A stretch of 64,000 nucleotides of DNA from positions 449,689 through 513,688 of the forward strand of contig NZ_QLLL01000004.1 in the NCBI RefSeq assembly GCF_003259335.1. The letters are read 5' to 3'. Made by a program: the position numbers and the translations under genes. Numbering within the stretch: position 1 is the first letter of the stretch; every line of letters starts with the position of its first letter. This stretch comes from Chitinophaga skermanii (lineage in GTDB: Bacteria > Bacteroidota > Bacteroidia > Chitinophagales > Chitinophagaceae). The notes below the pieces were generated by a model, which searched no databases, had not been told where the DNA came from, and worked only from the letters and a program-made list of their open reading frames with translations. This document shows positions 34,607 through 43,497 of the stretch, piece by piece.

Positions 34607-35962
34607 TTATTGAAAAACAAGACTGAACGTAGTACCATGTGGCTGAACAGGTTGTATATCGATTTGAATATTGTTCAAATCGAAAATCTGCTTTGCCAAG
34701 TATAAGCCAATACCGTGGCCGGGAATATGGCTGTTTTGGGGGCTTCTGTAGAATAGTTTGAAAATGTTTTGTAACTCATCTCCAGGTATACCGATGCCTT
34801 CATCGCTGATGCTGATGCATAAATGTTCACCTTTCAAACCGAGTGTTATCTTTACCGGTTGGGCATTAGAGAATTTGATGGCATTATCAATAATGTTATT
34901 CATAGCAATAAACACGAGGTGTTTATTCGCTTGAATGGTAAGTAAACCTTCTTGCATTTCTACGCCCGGGTGGAAATGTACAATGGCTGTGCAATCGGGG
35001 TATTCTATCTTTTTCTTCTCCAATATTTCCCACATCACCTCGTCAATCCTAATCTCATTCATCAATTTGGTATTGGTTACTTCGAGATTGGAGAGGGTGA
35101 TGAGGCTTTCGACGACTGATTTTAGGTGTAGACTATTTGTTTTTAGTGATTGTAGGAGTGCTTGGTATTCTTCATTACTGCGAGCGGAATGGAGGGCTAC
35201 TTCAATATCGCCGAGAATGATCGCTAATGGGGTTTTAATTTCATGCGAAGCATTCCGCAAGAAATTGCGTTGAATCATAGCACTCGATTCAATGCGTTCC
35301 AGTAAATAATTGAACTCGTTCACTAATTGATCAATTTCATCATCCTTCCCCCGAAACTTCAACCGCGCATCTAAATCATTTCCTTTGATAGAATTTACTT
35401 GTTTAACGAGGTTCTTAAATGGCTTGAATGTTTTATTGGCTAAGATATTTGATAGGATAAATTGCATGGCAATCCCCAACGAGCCGAAAATTAGCAGCAT
35501 ATGCACCAACAACAGCGCGCGTTTTTCTCCTTCCATATCTTCCCCGGAAACAATAATAATAAAATCACCTTCATTGTCTTCGTAGAACATGCTTAGGAAT
35601 TGCCGCTGGTCTTGTTTGAAAGTATATACACCTTCTTCGATTGTTTTACTTAATACTTCATTGGAGGCAATGTATGGTAAAGAATCGGCTATGTAAATAG
35701 TTTTAGAATTGGCATTGTATAACTGTACCGATTCGCCCGATATTTTCTTGAATTCTCGTTCGATGCGTTTGTGTTTAGTAGCATTCAATTCATCCTTTTC
35801 CAAGTAGAAATAGGCAGCGAGTTTGGCAATACCATGGAGTTTCTTTCGGTACGATTCTTCGATAGAATAGTGAAAGAGTAGGTAGGTACCTATCAATACA
35901 AACGAAATACAGGCGAAGAAAACCAAGGTGGAACGGTATACCAGTTTTCTTTTAAGACTCAT
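34607..35962 (-). CDS. Sensor histidine kinase paired with the efflux pump
   Basis: This 451-aa membrane histidine kinase has two membrane helices (about residues 8-31 and 150-170) enclosing a periplasmic domain of about 115 residues. A HAMP-like linker (FKPFKNLVKQVNSIKGNDLDARL) follows. The H-box is NASHEIKTPLAIILGD, the N-box NNIIDNAIKFS, and G-boxes are DEGIGIP and GHGIGLYLAK. It should sense periplasmic metal or envelope stress and phosphorylate the adjacent regulator. The gene overlaps the regulator gene by 11 bases, so the two are translationally coupled. Confidence 0.92.
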   Translation of the reverse strand: MSLKRKLVYRSTLVFFACISFVLIGTYLLFHYSIEESYRKKLHGIAKLAAYFYLEKDELNATKHKRIEREFKKISGESVQLYNANSKTIYIADSLPYIASNEVLSKTIEEGVYTFKQDQRQFLSMFYEDNEGDFIIIVSGEDMEGEKRALLLVHMLLIFGSLGIAMQFILSNILANKTFKPFKNLVKQVNSIKGNDLDARLKFRGKDDEIDQLVNEFNYLLERIESSAMIQRNFLRNASHEIKTPLAIILGDIEVALHSARSNEEYQALLQSLKTNSLHLKSVVESLITLSNLEVTNTKLMNEIRIDEVMWEILEKKKIEYPDCTAIVHFHPGVEMQEGLLTIQANKHLVFIAMNNIIDNAIKFSNAQPVKITLGLKGEHLCISISDEGIGIPGDELQNIFKLFYRSPQNSHIPGHGIGLYLAKQIFDLNNIQIDIQPVQPHGTTFSLVFQ

Positions 35963-36644
35963 ATTGTTTCATTTTAAACATATAGCCGGTTCCTTTAATC
36001 GTATGAATAAGCGGTTGATCAAATCCTTTGTCTATCTTCTTGCGTAAAAAATTGATATACACGTCCACCGTGTTTGTATTCGTATCGAAACTTGTATTCC
36101 ACACCGATTGTCCAATTTGTATGCGTGATAAGGCCTTTTCGCGGTTGCGCATTAAATAAAGCAGCAAGCGGTATTCGAGTGGCGAAAGGGCGAGGGCTTG
36201 CCCATCGCGGGTGGCATTTTGTTCATCGGTATTAATCACAACGCCACCGTATGATTGTACTTCTACAATCCCTTTGTTGAATTCCACCCGGCGTAGTTGC
36301 GCTTGTATGCGCGCGAGGAGCTCGTCGAACAGGAAGGGTTTGCTGAGATAATCATCGGCACCGGCTTGTAGTCCTTCCACCTTCTCATCGGGGCTATCGA
36401 GGGCACTGAGGATGATGATCGGGGAAATGTTTTTCCGTCGACGTAGTATTTTACATACTTCGAAACCCGACATATCGGGTAGCATAATATCAAGTATAAT
36501 GATCTCGTACGGGAATGCGAGCGCTTCATCGATGCCGTTCATGCCATTCGCAACAGCATTCACTTGGAAAGCCTTTTCTTGTAATCCTTTTGAAATAAAG
36601 GAAGCCACGCGCGGATCATCTTCAATTAAAAGAATATTCGACAT
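35952..36644 (-). CDS. OmpR-family response regulator of the efflux pump
   Basis: This 230-aa regulator has a receiver domain (LLIEDDP acidic pocket; phospho-acceptor Asp in IIILDIMLPDMSG; GADDYLSKPF with the conserved Lys). The DNA-binding winged helix is of OmpR type (LSPLEYRLLLYLMRNREKALSR ... VDVYINFLRKKID ... IHTIKGTGYMF). Such proteins bind direct repeats about 10-11 bp apart. Three 11-bp phased boxes occur before this gene and three before the pump operon, so autoregulation and pump control are inferred. Confidence 0.93.
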   Translation of the reverse strand: MSNILLIEDDPRVASFISKGLQEKAFQVNAVANGMNGIDEALAFPYEIIILDIMLPDMSGFEVCKILRRRKNISPIIILSALDSPDEKVEGLQAGADDYLSKPFLFDELLARIQAQLRRVEFNKGIVEVQSYGGVVINTDEQNATRDGQALALSPLEYRLLLYLMRNREKALSRIQIGQSVWNTSFDTNTNTVDVYINFLRKKIDKGFDQPLIHTIKGTGYMFKMKQYES

Positions 36645-36741
36645 ACTAGGTTATACAGGTTTTATATGGCTGATGGGGACGATACCGGGGTAACGGGAAA
36701 CATTACTCCTGCGCGATATAGCCCCATTGTCGTTAAAAATG

Positions 36742-36787
36742 TAAAAGTAGTATGCGTAGATTAAAAGGGGATTAAAGGGATATTAGA
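36742..36787 (-). promoter_or_regulatory. Response regulator gene promoter with phased boxes
   Basis: On the plus strand ATTAAA at 36760, ATTAAA at 36771 and ATTAGA at 36782 are exactly 11 bp apart, the first two as GATTAAAAGG and GATTAAAGGG. On the minus strand the nearest box is 9 bases from TACTTTTA (plus 36742-36749), a -7-like element, as in the pump promoter. Confidence 0.7.
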
Positions 36788-36905
36788 AGACGGTTGGAAA
36801 TATGCAAATGTATTACCAAACATGATAAAGCGTTGGCATATTACAGTGATAGTAATTTCTTCTTTTGTAGGTTGAATTCATTTTGGGTGATGGTGCTGTT
36901 ATTCT

Positions 36906-37672
36906 ATCACAAACCCTGGAAAAGAAAAACAAGCTTTCCTTAAAGAAGGATGGCCAGTTTTTAAAGATACTTCACGCAAGTGCGTGGTTTTTATGCGCTC
37001 ACAAACAGTGCTATTTCCTGTAGATTTTAATCGTCAGCATACAAATGGACATATGATCATAGCAACACTAGGAGCTGCCAGTAAATACCAGATGGACGCA
37101 GCAGCTAATGGTTTTATGGGTCCAGTATATGTTACAAGATTGAAAATGTTTAAAGGTTCAGTTACAAGTTCAAATACACCTCAAACACCAAAAGCAACAG
37201 GAGCTAGTAAGCCGAGTGGTGCCATGACTAGCACAGCAAAGGCTGTACAGCCGCCAGAGATTGTGCCCGTTACAGATCAAGTTATCCCGTTAAGAGATGA
37301 GAAGCCTCAAGTCGGGCCTGGGTTTTTTACATAGGTTGTAAAAGTTATTGATGGGAAAATGACACATTATGGTAATCCTGTAACAGGGCAGTTTAATTAT
37401 ATTGTAACTTTGAAAAATGAAATTAGAATTAGTGTTGGACATGCCCACTTAGGAGATCATGCTCCTGTACAAGCAGCTGGAAGTATCAGTTTGAAGAAGG
37501 GGTAGTCGTTTATAAAGATAATGATATTGGACATTATAAAACGACAGTTGAGGAAGGCTGGGGGAATGATAAAGTATTTACTTTTCTAAAAGTTGATCTA
37601 AGAAAGGCATGGACTAGATTCTTTAGTGAAGATGGTAAAAAAGTCCTTGTAAATCAAGCGTCCCCAAGCTGA
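36906..37672 (+). pseudogene. Broken toxin-like gene before an immunity-like gene
   Basis: A frame open from about 36906 (ITNPGKEKQAFLKEGWPVFKD) runs through QTVLFPVDFNRQHTNGHMI to GPGFFT. It stops at a TAG (37332-37334) and continues in the same frame (VVKVIDGKMTHYGNPVTGQF ... VQAAGSISLKKG) to a second stop at 37503. Losing one G in a G run explains this; the next frame carries on at once as VVVYKDNDIGHYKTTVEEGWG ... and ends at TGA 37670-37672. So one nonsense mutation and one frameshift break a coding stretch of about 255 codons. Its family is not recognised. Its place before a small intact gene and near Rhs debris suggests a polymorphic toxin C-terminus. Confidence 0.65.
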
Positions 37673-37708
37673 ATTGATCCTACTAAATAAACCTAAATGT
37701 TTTACATC

Positions 37709-38323
37709 ATGACAAAAAATAGTGAACAGGATATAAAAGAGTTTATTAAAGATCTTTCATTCAATGCAATGCAAAAGTCTTTATATTTTCCTGTCGATCG
37801 AGCATTTTTAATGCCTTATCTTTCAGAGATAATGTCTTACGATAACCTGGATTTTATTAGATTCAATTTGGAATTGAGTGTAAGTTTGTATACAAAGAAG
37901 TTATTCCTCTGTTTACCTGAAATTTGGAAAAGTATTTCTTTAGATGATATATTTAATATTGCTGAGAAATTAGTAGACGCAGAATCGTTTAATTTGTTAA
38001 TTATGTTTACTTATAAATATCTTGAAATTGACATTTTAGAAGAACTGTTTTCATTATTATATAAAAGTAAACCGATCTCTATGGTAAACGAGGTGCTGTC
38101 ATATGTAAGTCATCAATACCATGTTTTTGTGAAATCCGAGCCTGAGATTGAAGAGTATTATTTAGATAGTGATTGGGGAGTTGATTTAGATAAGTTCCTA
38201 TATATAAAGCAAGTTTTATTGTTAGATAAAAGAGTTAAACCTGCACTTTTAGAAGAAATGTATCTTGCTAGTTATTTCAATCAATTGCTGGATAAAGTAG
38301 TAGAAAGAGGAATGAGTAAATAG
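37709..38323 (+). CDS. Hypothetical protein, candidate immunity protein
   Basis: This protein of about 204 aa is mostly helical and acidic (IKEFIKDLSFNAMQKS, NIAEKLVDAESFNLLIMFTYKYLEIDILEELFSLL, EIEEYYLDSDWGVDLDKF). There is no signal peptide, membrane helix or known motif. It is very AT-rich compared with the flanking metal operons. It begins 36 bases after a broken toxin-like gene and is followed by a strong terminator, the layout of an immunity gene kept after its toxin decayed. ATG 37697 is an alternative start. Confidence 0.5.
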   Translation: MTKNSEQDIKEFIKDLSFNAMQKSLYFPVDRAFLMPYLSEIMSYDNLDFIRFNLELSVSLYTKKLFLCLPEIWKSISLDDIFNIAEKLVDAESFNLLIMFTYKYLEIDILEELFSLLYKSKPISMVNEVLSYVSHQYHVFVKSEPEIEEYYLDSDWGVDLDKFLYIKQVLLLDKRVKPALLEEMYLASYFNQLLDKVVERGMSK

Positions 38324-38373
38324 TAAGTAGTAAGTGATTTTAGTGATCGTAATTTATTTTCAATTTGTAATTC

Positions 38374-38414
38374 ACAACCCCACCTTGCCATCACTACAAG
38401 GTGGGGTTTTCTTT
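38374..38414 (+). terminator. Terminator, copy 1 of a duplicated hairpin
   Basis: A perfect 12-bp stem AACCCCACCTTG (38376-38387) / CAAGGTGGGGTT (38397-38408) is followed by TTCTTTTCC. The same hairpin recurs at 42301-42329, where the 0.7-kb direct repeat also starts. Confidence 0.85.
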
Positions 38415-39083
38415 TCCAATTACTCAAAATACTACTACCAATACCCAATTAGTATCCGTATTTTCAACAGGCATCCAACACAATCCCTTACCCAGTTACT
38501 TATGAAATACAACGTTATCATAGCGCTCAACTTGCTAATTATACTTATTATCAGTTGTCAACAAGCACCTATTAAGCAACCGGCAGTTTCTATAAGCACT
38601 GTCAAAGAAGCACCCACCATCTGTGACATCTTACTCGATAGCATCCTCACCAAGCCATTAACCCATGCTCAAGCGAACGCAACATTACAAGCGAACTTTA
38701 TCTTAGAAGAAACCAACCTAGAATACGAAGATGTCAACTGGCGTGCCATCGAACTAAAATCCAAAACCGATAAAAGAACCATCGCATTGCTAGAAGCTAA
38801 TTGGCAAGATACCACGAAGGTGTCGAGAATTACTATCTACGATGCTAGCATCGATTGTAAAGGTATACATGCCGATAACTTGTTCAGGGAAATACGGCCA
38901 TTTATAGATAGTATAAATTTGAATAACGATCCGGATGGTATACTGTCCTTTACTCATGCAAAGGATAAACCTATACAGGTTGTATATGAGTTGGCTGAAA
39001 ATTCACCGATTTACCTGGGTATTGAGTCGTTGAACGATGTGCCGGCTACTTTGCCAGTTACAAGTATTGTATTAATGCATATG
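38378..39083 (+). repeat. 0.7-kb direct repeat, copy 1
   Basis: From CCCCACCTTG to the end of the lipoprotein gene this block nearly matches 42301-43006, at about 95 per cent by eye. Both carry a terminator, a 75-base leader and a lipoprotein gene. The copies are 3.9 kb apart in the same orientation and enclose the Rhs-lipase remnant, two small genes and another tip. Confidence 0.85.
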
Positions 39084-39089
39084 AGATAG
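38502..39089 (+). CDS. Duplicated lipoprotein, copy 1
   Basis: This 195-aa protein has a lipoprotein signal (MKYNVIIALNLLIILIISC). The mature part has an APTICDILLDSILTKPLTHAQANATL opening and an alpha/beta region (NWRAIELKSKTDKRTIALLEANWQDT). No family is recognised. A second copy at 42.4 kb differs at only a few residues up to the divergent C-terminal ends. The frame is open upstream of the ATG, but the signal peptide fixes the start. It sits between toxin/immunity debris and may be a lipid-anchored immunity protein or simply a passenger. Confidence 0.65.
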   Translation: MKYNVIIALNLLIILIISCQQAPIKQPAVSISTVKEAPTICDILLDSILTKPLTHAQANATLQANFILEETNLEYEDVNWRAIELKSKTDKRTIALLEANWQDTTKVSRITIYDASIDCKGIHADNLFREIRPFIDSINLNNDPDGILSFTHAKDKPIQVVYELAENSPIYLGIESLNDVPATLPVTSIVLMHMR

Positions 39090-39247
39090 TAGAGGGATGG
39101 GGCGTTCGTACGAATTACTTCTTAGGAAGTCAAGAGAGTCTACGCAGACTTTGGTTGATAAATGGTGATGTTAGTAGGTCGTAATAAAACAAGCTCAATC
39201 GCTTATTTTATTCAATCTGTTCAATCATTTCATTACCCTAAATAATA

Positions 39248-40638
39248 GGAGTATATAGAAATGAGGATAGTGATAACTATGCATATGATTATAATGGTAA
39301 TCTAACGAATGATAGGCAAGAGAATATTGCTAAAATAGACTGGAATGCAATCTGGAAAATTTCTCAAATATTTAAGACTGATGGAACAAAGATTACCTGT
39401 AATTATGATCATGATGGAAATAGAATAACAAAACAGGTCACAAATGCCCCTATTCCTGGGCAAAATATCAACATATTATATACTTGACCCGCAAGGTGTG
39501 CCTTTAGCTATTTACACTTCGCCATCTAATAATAATACACTTACATGGGAGGAACAGTATGTATATAGTGTTTCAAGGCTTAGTACATCGAAGATCGATT
39601 AACAGTTGTCCAGCAGCTTCAATATAGATCAATTGTCCAATAAGAAAAATCTAAGATTATTTGAGCTTAATAACAGCTAGAGAATGTAATGGTGACTATA
39701 ACGGATAAGAAAGTACCTAAATTTTTATCTGATAATGTAACAATTGACTATTTTGAGCCCAATGTTTATCTTGCCCAAGATTATTATCCGTTTGGTATGG
39801 CCATGCCTGGACGTTCATTTAAAGTGAAGGATTACCGTTATGGTTTTAATGGTAAAGAGAATGATAATGATGTTAAAGGGGGCGGAAATCAGCAGGATTA
39901 TGGAATGAGGATTTATGATCCAAGATTGGGCAGATTTTTAAATGTAGACCCATTACGAAAAAATTATCCAATGTTGTCATCTTATCAATTTGCCAGCAAT
40001 ACACCTATTCAAGCGATTGATTTAGATGGGGCGGAAGCATTTTTTATTCATGGAACAACGTCTGATTCTGGTAGATGGACAGAAAATGATAAAGCTAAAC
40101 AAGGTGTAAGGAATATTTTAAAGCTTACTTATAATAATTATTACAATGTTGGATTCAATTGGAAGGATCCTGTACATAATGATTATGGGATACGTGGAGA
40201 AGCTGCAAAACAATTGGCGAGTTTATTACACTTATTGGACATAGTTATGGTGGTAATGTTGCTATTTGGGCATCTAAAATCATTTATCAAGGTACTGGCA
40301 TAAAGGTAAATATCATTACTCTAGGCACTCCTGCGTATAACACAAAGGGAGGATTGGAAAATCCTGAAACAAATAAGAAATACATAAATGATCACATTGC
40401 TATTTGGAATTCTGTAGATGGGGTTTCTGGAGGTTTAGCTGGAGATGACTTTTATACAAATTCATCGATTACAACAAATGTTAGGTTAAACATTAGTAAG
40501 TATTTCAACAAAAATGAGAAATTGGATGCACATTCATTTGATGTCAAAGCACCCAATGCAATTCTTGACGCAATCAAGAGTGGTGAATTAAAACCATTGA
40601 AACTTCAAGAGAAATCCAAAAATGATGTTATGAATTAA
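39248..40638 (+). pseudogene. Frameshifted Rhs remnant with lipase-like toxin tip
   Basis: The Rhs core is plain: YAYDYNGNLTNDRQENIAKIDW, NYDHDGNRITKQ, YILDPQGVPLAIYT, DYYPFGMAMPGRSF, YRYGFNGKENDND, YGMRIYDPRLGRFLNVDPL and YPMLSSYQFASNTPIQAIDLDG. It is split by a frameshift near 39480, a stop at 39600, a frameshift near 39675 and another near 40220. After the core the tip reads AEAFFIHGTTSDSGRW and, in the shifted frame, FITLIGHSYGGNVAIWASKI and NIITLGTPAYNTKGG, then runs to 40638. GHSYGG is the nucleophile elbow of alpha/beta-hydrolase lipases. It is the dead 3' end of an Rhs protein whose tip would have attacked lipids; the gene's 5' end is missing. Confidence 0.85.
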
Positions 40639-40675
40639 GTCGATAATTTGAAATCTAATAAACCAATAGAAAAAA

Positions 40676-41014
40676 ATGAAAAAAGTCTTTAATGTAGAGA
40701 AATCTATCAAGTATTATTATATTGTAATGAGTGTAATTCTAAGTTTAATCATACTTTTATTCATATTTGGGCTTATTACATTTGGGCAAGGGATTGGAGA
40801 TTTGTTTTACATTGCATTAGTTATTATTTTGTACATATTTTTCGCAATTGCAAAGAATATAATTTTAAGGAAAACGCAATCTTTAATATTTAGATATGTA
40901 TTTTTGATTTTGATGGTTTTATCTACCATTTATTTTTTATTAAGAGTATCTATTCTTAGAGGAGTTGAATATCCTTGGAATGGTCATATTTTGTATGAAA
41001 ACAAAGTTGAATAG
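40676..41014 (+). CDS. Small membrane protein, candidate immunity to the lipase-like tip
   Basis: This 112-aa protein has three membrane helices (YYYIVMSVILSLIILLFIF, LFYIALVIILYIFFAIA and FRYVFLILMVLSTIYFLL). It starts 37 bases after the stop of the Rhs lipase tip on the same strand. A membrane immunity protein would suit a toxin that attacks lipids. No family is recognised. The gene is very AT-rich. Confidence 0.5.
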   Translation: MKKVFNVEKSIKYYYIVMSVILSLIILLFIFGLITFGQGIGDLFYIALVIILYIFFAIAKNIILRKTQSLIFRYVFLILMVLSTIYFLLRVSILRGVEYPWNGHILYENKVE

Positions 41015-41113
41015 AAGAATACAATCGTTAAATTTTGAACTAAAGCGAATCTATTAATTATGAAGATTTGCTTTAGTTTTCAATAAATGATTCCTAATAA
41101 TCGTGATGTTTAA

Positions 41114-41743
41114 AGTAAAGTAGTAGCCCACAGGGTTAAAGCCAAAAGTCGTATCGCTGGACCTTCTGTAAGTATTTTCCCAACAGCAACTCTTCATGAT
41201 ACCAATGGTTCGGGTATAAATTTAGGTTTCTCATTTGGAGGAGCTGTTGTATCTGCAGGTGGCGACATTAATATGTCTATTTTGACTGACGAGAAAGATC
41301 CAAACAAAATAACAGGAGTAAAGTGGGGCGCAAGTGCAGATTTACCTATTCCTGGTATTTCTCCTGGTATTGGTGTTGATTTACATCTTGAATACGCAAC
41401 ATCAGAATATCAATGGATAGGTAATTCTATTGATGCTCTTAAAGATGTTTTAAACAAATCTGTACCAATATCACCCGAGCAAGTTAATGAATTTATAAAA
41501 CAAGCAACAGTTTTAAGAGCAGATCTAATGCAAATGAGAGATGAAATGAAGAAAAAAGAGAATGCTGCATTGTTAACCGAAAAAGAGGTTACATCAAAAA
41601 CACCACCTCAGGCAGCAAAACCTGCAACCAAGCCTGAAAGTCCTAAGGTTCCAAATGGTAAACAACCCGCGGAGGCAAAACCTAAAGTTAATAACACCAG
41701 AAAACAGTCTCAAGAACTTTTACCTAGATTTTCAACTTTATAA
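41114..41743 (+). pseudogene. Orphan Rhs-type C-terminal tip fragment
   Basis: An open frame of 210 codons begins without a start after TAA 41111 and reads VVAHRVKAKSRIAGPSVSIF, then a Gly-rich region (LGFSFGGAVVSAGGDINMSI). It continues with SADLPIPGISPGIGVDLHLEY, a helical part (EQVNEFIKQATVLRADLMQM) and a Pro/Lys-rich tail. The first ATG is inside (41273). Gly-rich tips of this kind end Rhs proteins in related bacteria. The neighbour 11 bases downstream is a likely immunity gene. An expressed protein from 41273 (156 aa) cannot be excluded. Confidence 0.55.
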
Positions 41744-41754
41744 TATATATATCT

Positions 41755-42249
41755 ATGGACGTAAAATATTTTCCATCTGCAGTTTGGAAATTAAGCTCTC
41801 GTTTAAGTGTGGATAAAATTACCCAAGTAGTTGAAGCTTCAACAGAAAAGAAAACTTGGAAGTTTTCTTTGAAGAGTGCATTTGCGCCGGATGCATTTAC
41901 GAGTAAAATAACGCAGAGTGGTTTCGAACTGGCTCCAGGGAAGTATGGTATGAGTTATACTAAGAGCTCATTATTGCCTCCTGCAAAAGTTAAGTTGTCT
42001 ATTGAAGGTAACTTTACAGTATTAAACTGTGAAGTTACCTTCAATGGAAGAGCTTTTTCCATTATTGGAGTATTTTATGGTGTTTTAATGGTTATATCTT
42101 TTTTAGGATTTAGTAATCAAAAATGGCCATTAGGAATATTTCCTATTTTAATTGGGTTGATTCATTATACAGCAACAATCATAAATTTTAACAGGCTATT
42201 ATTTAGATATGATAAGTTTATGAAAGAACTTCTGATTCATAACGCTTAA
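41755..42249 (+). CDS. Hypothetical membrane protein, candidate immunity protein
   Basis: This 164-aa protein has a soluble beta-rich N-terminus (VWKLSSRLSVDKITQVVEAS, WKFSLKSAFAPDAF) and two membrane helices near the end (FSIIGVFYGVLMVISFLGF and PLGIFPILIGLIHYTATII). It begins 11 bases after the tip fragment's stop, on the same strand, and is followed by the second copy of the duplicated terminator. No family is recognised. Position is the main reason to call it an immunity protein. Confidence 0.5.
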   Translation: MDVKYFPSAVWKLSSRLSVDKITQVVEASTEKKTWKFSLKSAFAPDAFTSKITQSGFELAPGKYGMSYTKSSLLPPAKVKLSIEGNFTVLNCEVTFNGRAFSIIGVFYGVLMVISFLGFSNQKWPLGIFPILIGLIHYTATIINFNRLLFRYDKFMKELLIHNA

Positions 42250-42298
42250 ATATGGTTTCGGCAATAATAAAATATTTCTTAACTCTATTAAATATCTT

Positions 42299-42334
42299 TT
42301 CCCCACCTTGCCATCACTACAAGGTGGGGTTTTC
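42299..42334 (+). terminator. Terminator, copy 2 of the duplicated hairpin
   Basis: CCCCACCTTG (42301-42310) pairs with CAAGGTGGGG (42320-42329), followed by TTTTCATTT. It follows the candidate immunity gene, as copy 1 does. Confidence 0.85.
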
Positions 42335-43006
42335 ATTTCCAGGTATTCAAAATACTACTACCAATCCCCCAATTAATATCCGTATTTTCAACAGGCATCC
42401 AACACAATCCCTTACCCAGTTACTTATGAAATACAACGTTATCATAGCGCTCAACTTGCTAATTATACTTACTATCAGTTGTCAACAAGCACCTACTAAG
42501 CAACCGGTAGTTTCTATAAGCACTACCAAAGAGGCTCCCACCATCTGTGATATCTTACTCGATAGCATCCTCACCAAGCCATTAACTCATGCTCAAGCGA
42601 ACGCAACATTACAAGCGAACTTTATCTTAGAAGAAACCAATCTCGAATACGAAAATGTCAACTGGCGTGCTATCGAACTAAAATCCAAAACCGATAAAAG
42701 AACCATCGCATTGCTAGAAGCTAATTGGCAAGATACCACGAACGTGTCGAGAATTACTATCTACGATGCTAGCATCGATTGTAAAGGTATACATGCCGAT
42801 AACTTGTTCAGGGAAATACGGCCATTTATAGATAGTATAAATTTGAATAACGATCCGGATGGTATATTGTCCTTTACTCATGCAAAGGATAAACGTATAC
42901 AGGTTGTATATGAATTGGCTGAAAATTCACCAATTTACTTGGGTATTGGGTCGTTAAAAGATGTGCCGGATGATTTACCCGTTACAAGTATTGTATTCAT
43001 GCATAT
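42301..43006 (+). repeat. 0.7-kb direct repeat, copy 2
   Basis: Second copy of the block at 38378-39083, in the same orientation. Differences are scattered single bases plus one extra base in the leader. Homology ends at GCATATGA near the end of the lipoprotein gene. Confidence 0.85.
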
Positions 43007-43019
43007 GATAGAATTGTAA
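42426..43019 (+). CDS. Duplicated lipoprotein, copy 2
   Basis: This 197-aa lipoprotein has the signal MKYNVIIALNLLIILTISC and is nearly identical to the protein at 38.5 kb. Changes include I/T in the signal, A/V and V/T in the linker, D/N at LEYEDVN and the last residues (MHMIEL against MHMR). Both copies remain open, so both may be expressed. The function is unknown. Confidence 0.65.
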   Translation: MKYNVIIALNLLIILTISCQQAPTKQPVVSISTTKEAPTICDILLDSILTKPLTHAQANATLQANFILEETNLEYENVNWRAIELKSKTDKRTIALLEANWQDTTNVSRITIYDASIDCKGIHADNLFREIRPFIDSINLNNDPDGILSFTHAKDKRIQVVYELAENSPIYLGIGSLKDVPDDLPVTSIVFMHMIEL

Positions 43020-43224
43020 GGGAATTAATTACAAATATTTTAGCTATAGTAGTTTAACAACGGTTGTTATACACTTAGCATTTATATAAAACGCACAAAG
43101 TTTCGAAGGAAGAAAAAGTGAAAGAGCAGAACACATTAAAAGTGGTGAAGTAGTTCTTAAAGCAGCTAGATATATGTGTATAATGACGTTCGATTTTTTA
43201 CAAAATTATAAGGCGATATCCTAA

Positions 43225-43494
43225 GTATTAGAGTGCTCCAGTAGCATTTTATCTGCTAGCATAATTGCCTCATTTACTAGCGTCATTAACACAAAGAAAA
43301 GCAAAATTCATGCTTTTATGTTTAAGTACTATAAAAGCGAAACAATTGATAAAAGTATTGAAGAAGCATATCAAAACTTTTTACAAAAGTATATGAAGAA
43401 GGATAAGGACGGAAATTGGGTAAGAATAGAAGATAAGTGGACTAAAGACAAAAAGGGAAACTTCACGGCAAATAAACCGAAAAAAGGAGGCTAA
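43225..43494 (+). pseudogene. Toxin-tip fragment
   Basis: This frame is open from 43225 with no upstream start and ends TIDKSIEEAYQNFLQKYMKK, DGNWVRIEDKWTKDKKGNFT, ANKPKKGG. A charged, Gly-ended tail of this type is typical of the last residues of polymorphic toxins. A 58-codon frame from ATG 43318 is possible. It stops three bases before the start of the next gene, behind an unusually good Shine-Dalgarno (AAAGGAGG), which suggests a coupled toxin-immunity pair whose toxin has lost its front. Confidence 0.5.
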
Positions 43495-43497
43495 AGA

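Noticed and set aside
39689..40303. An intact 204-aa gene
   Set aside because: It starts inside an Rhs core and its last 25 residues come from a wrong frame; the true frame continues with FITLIGHSYGG to 40638, so it is part of a pseudogene.
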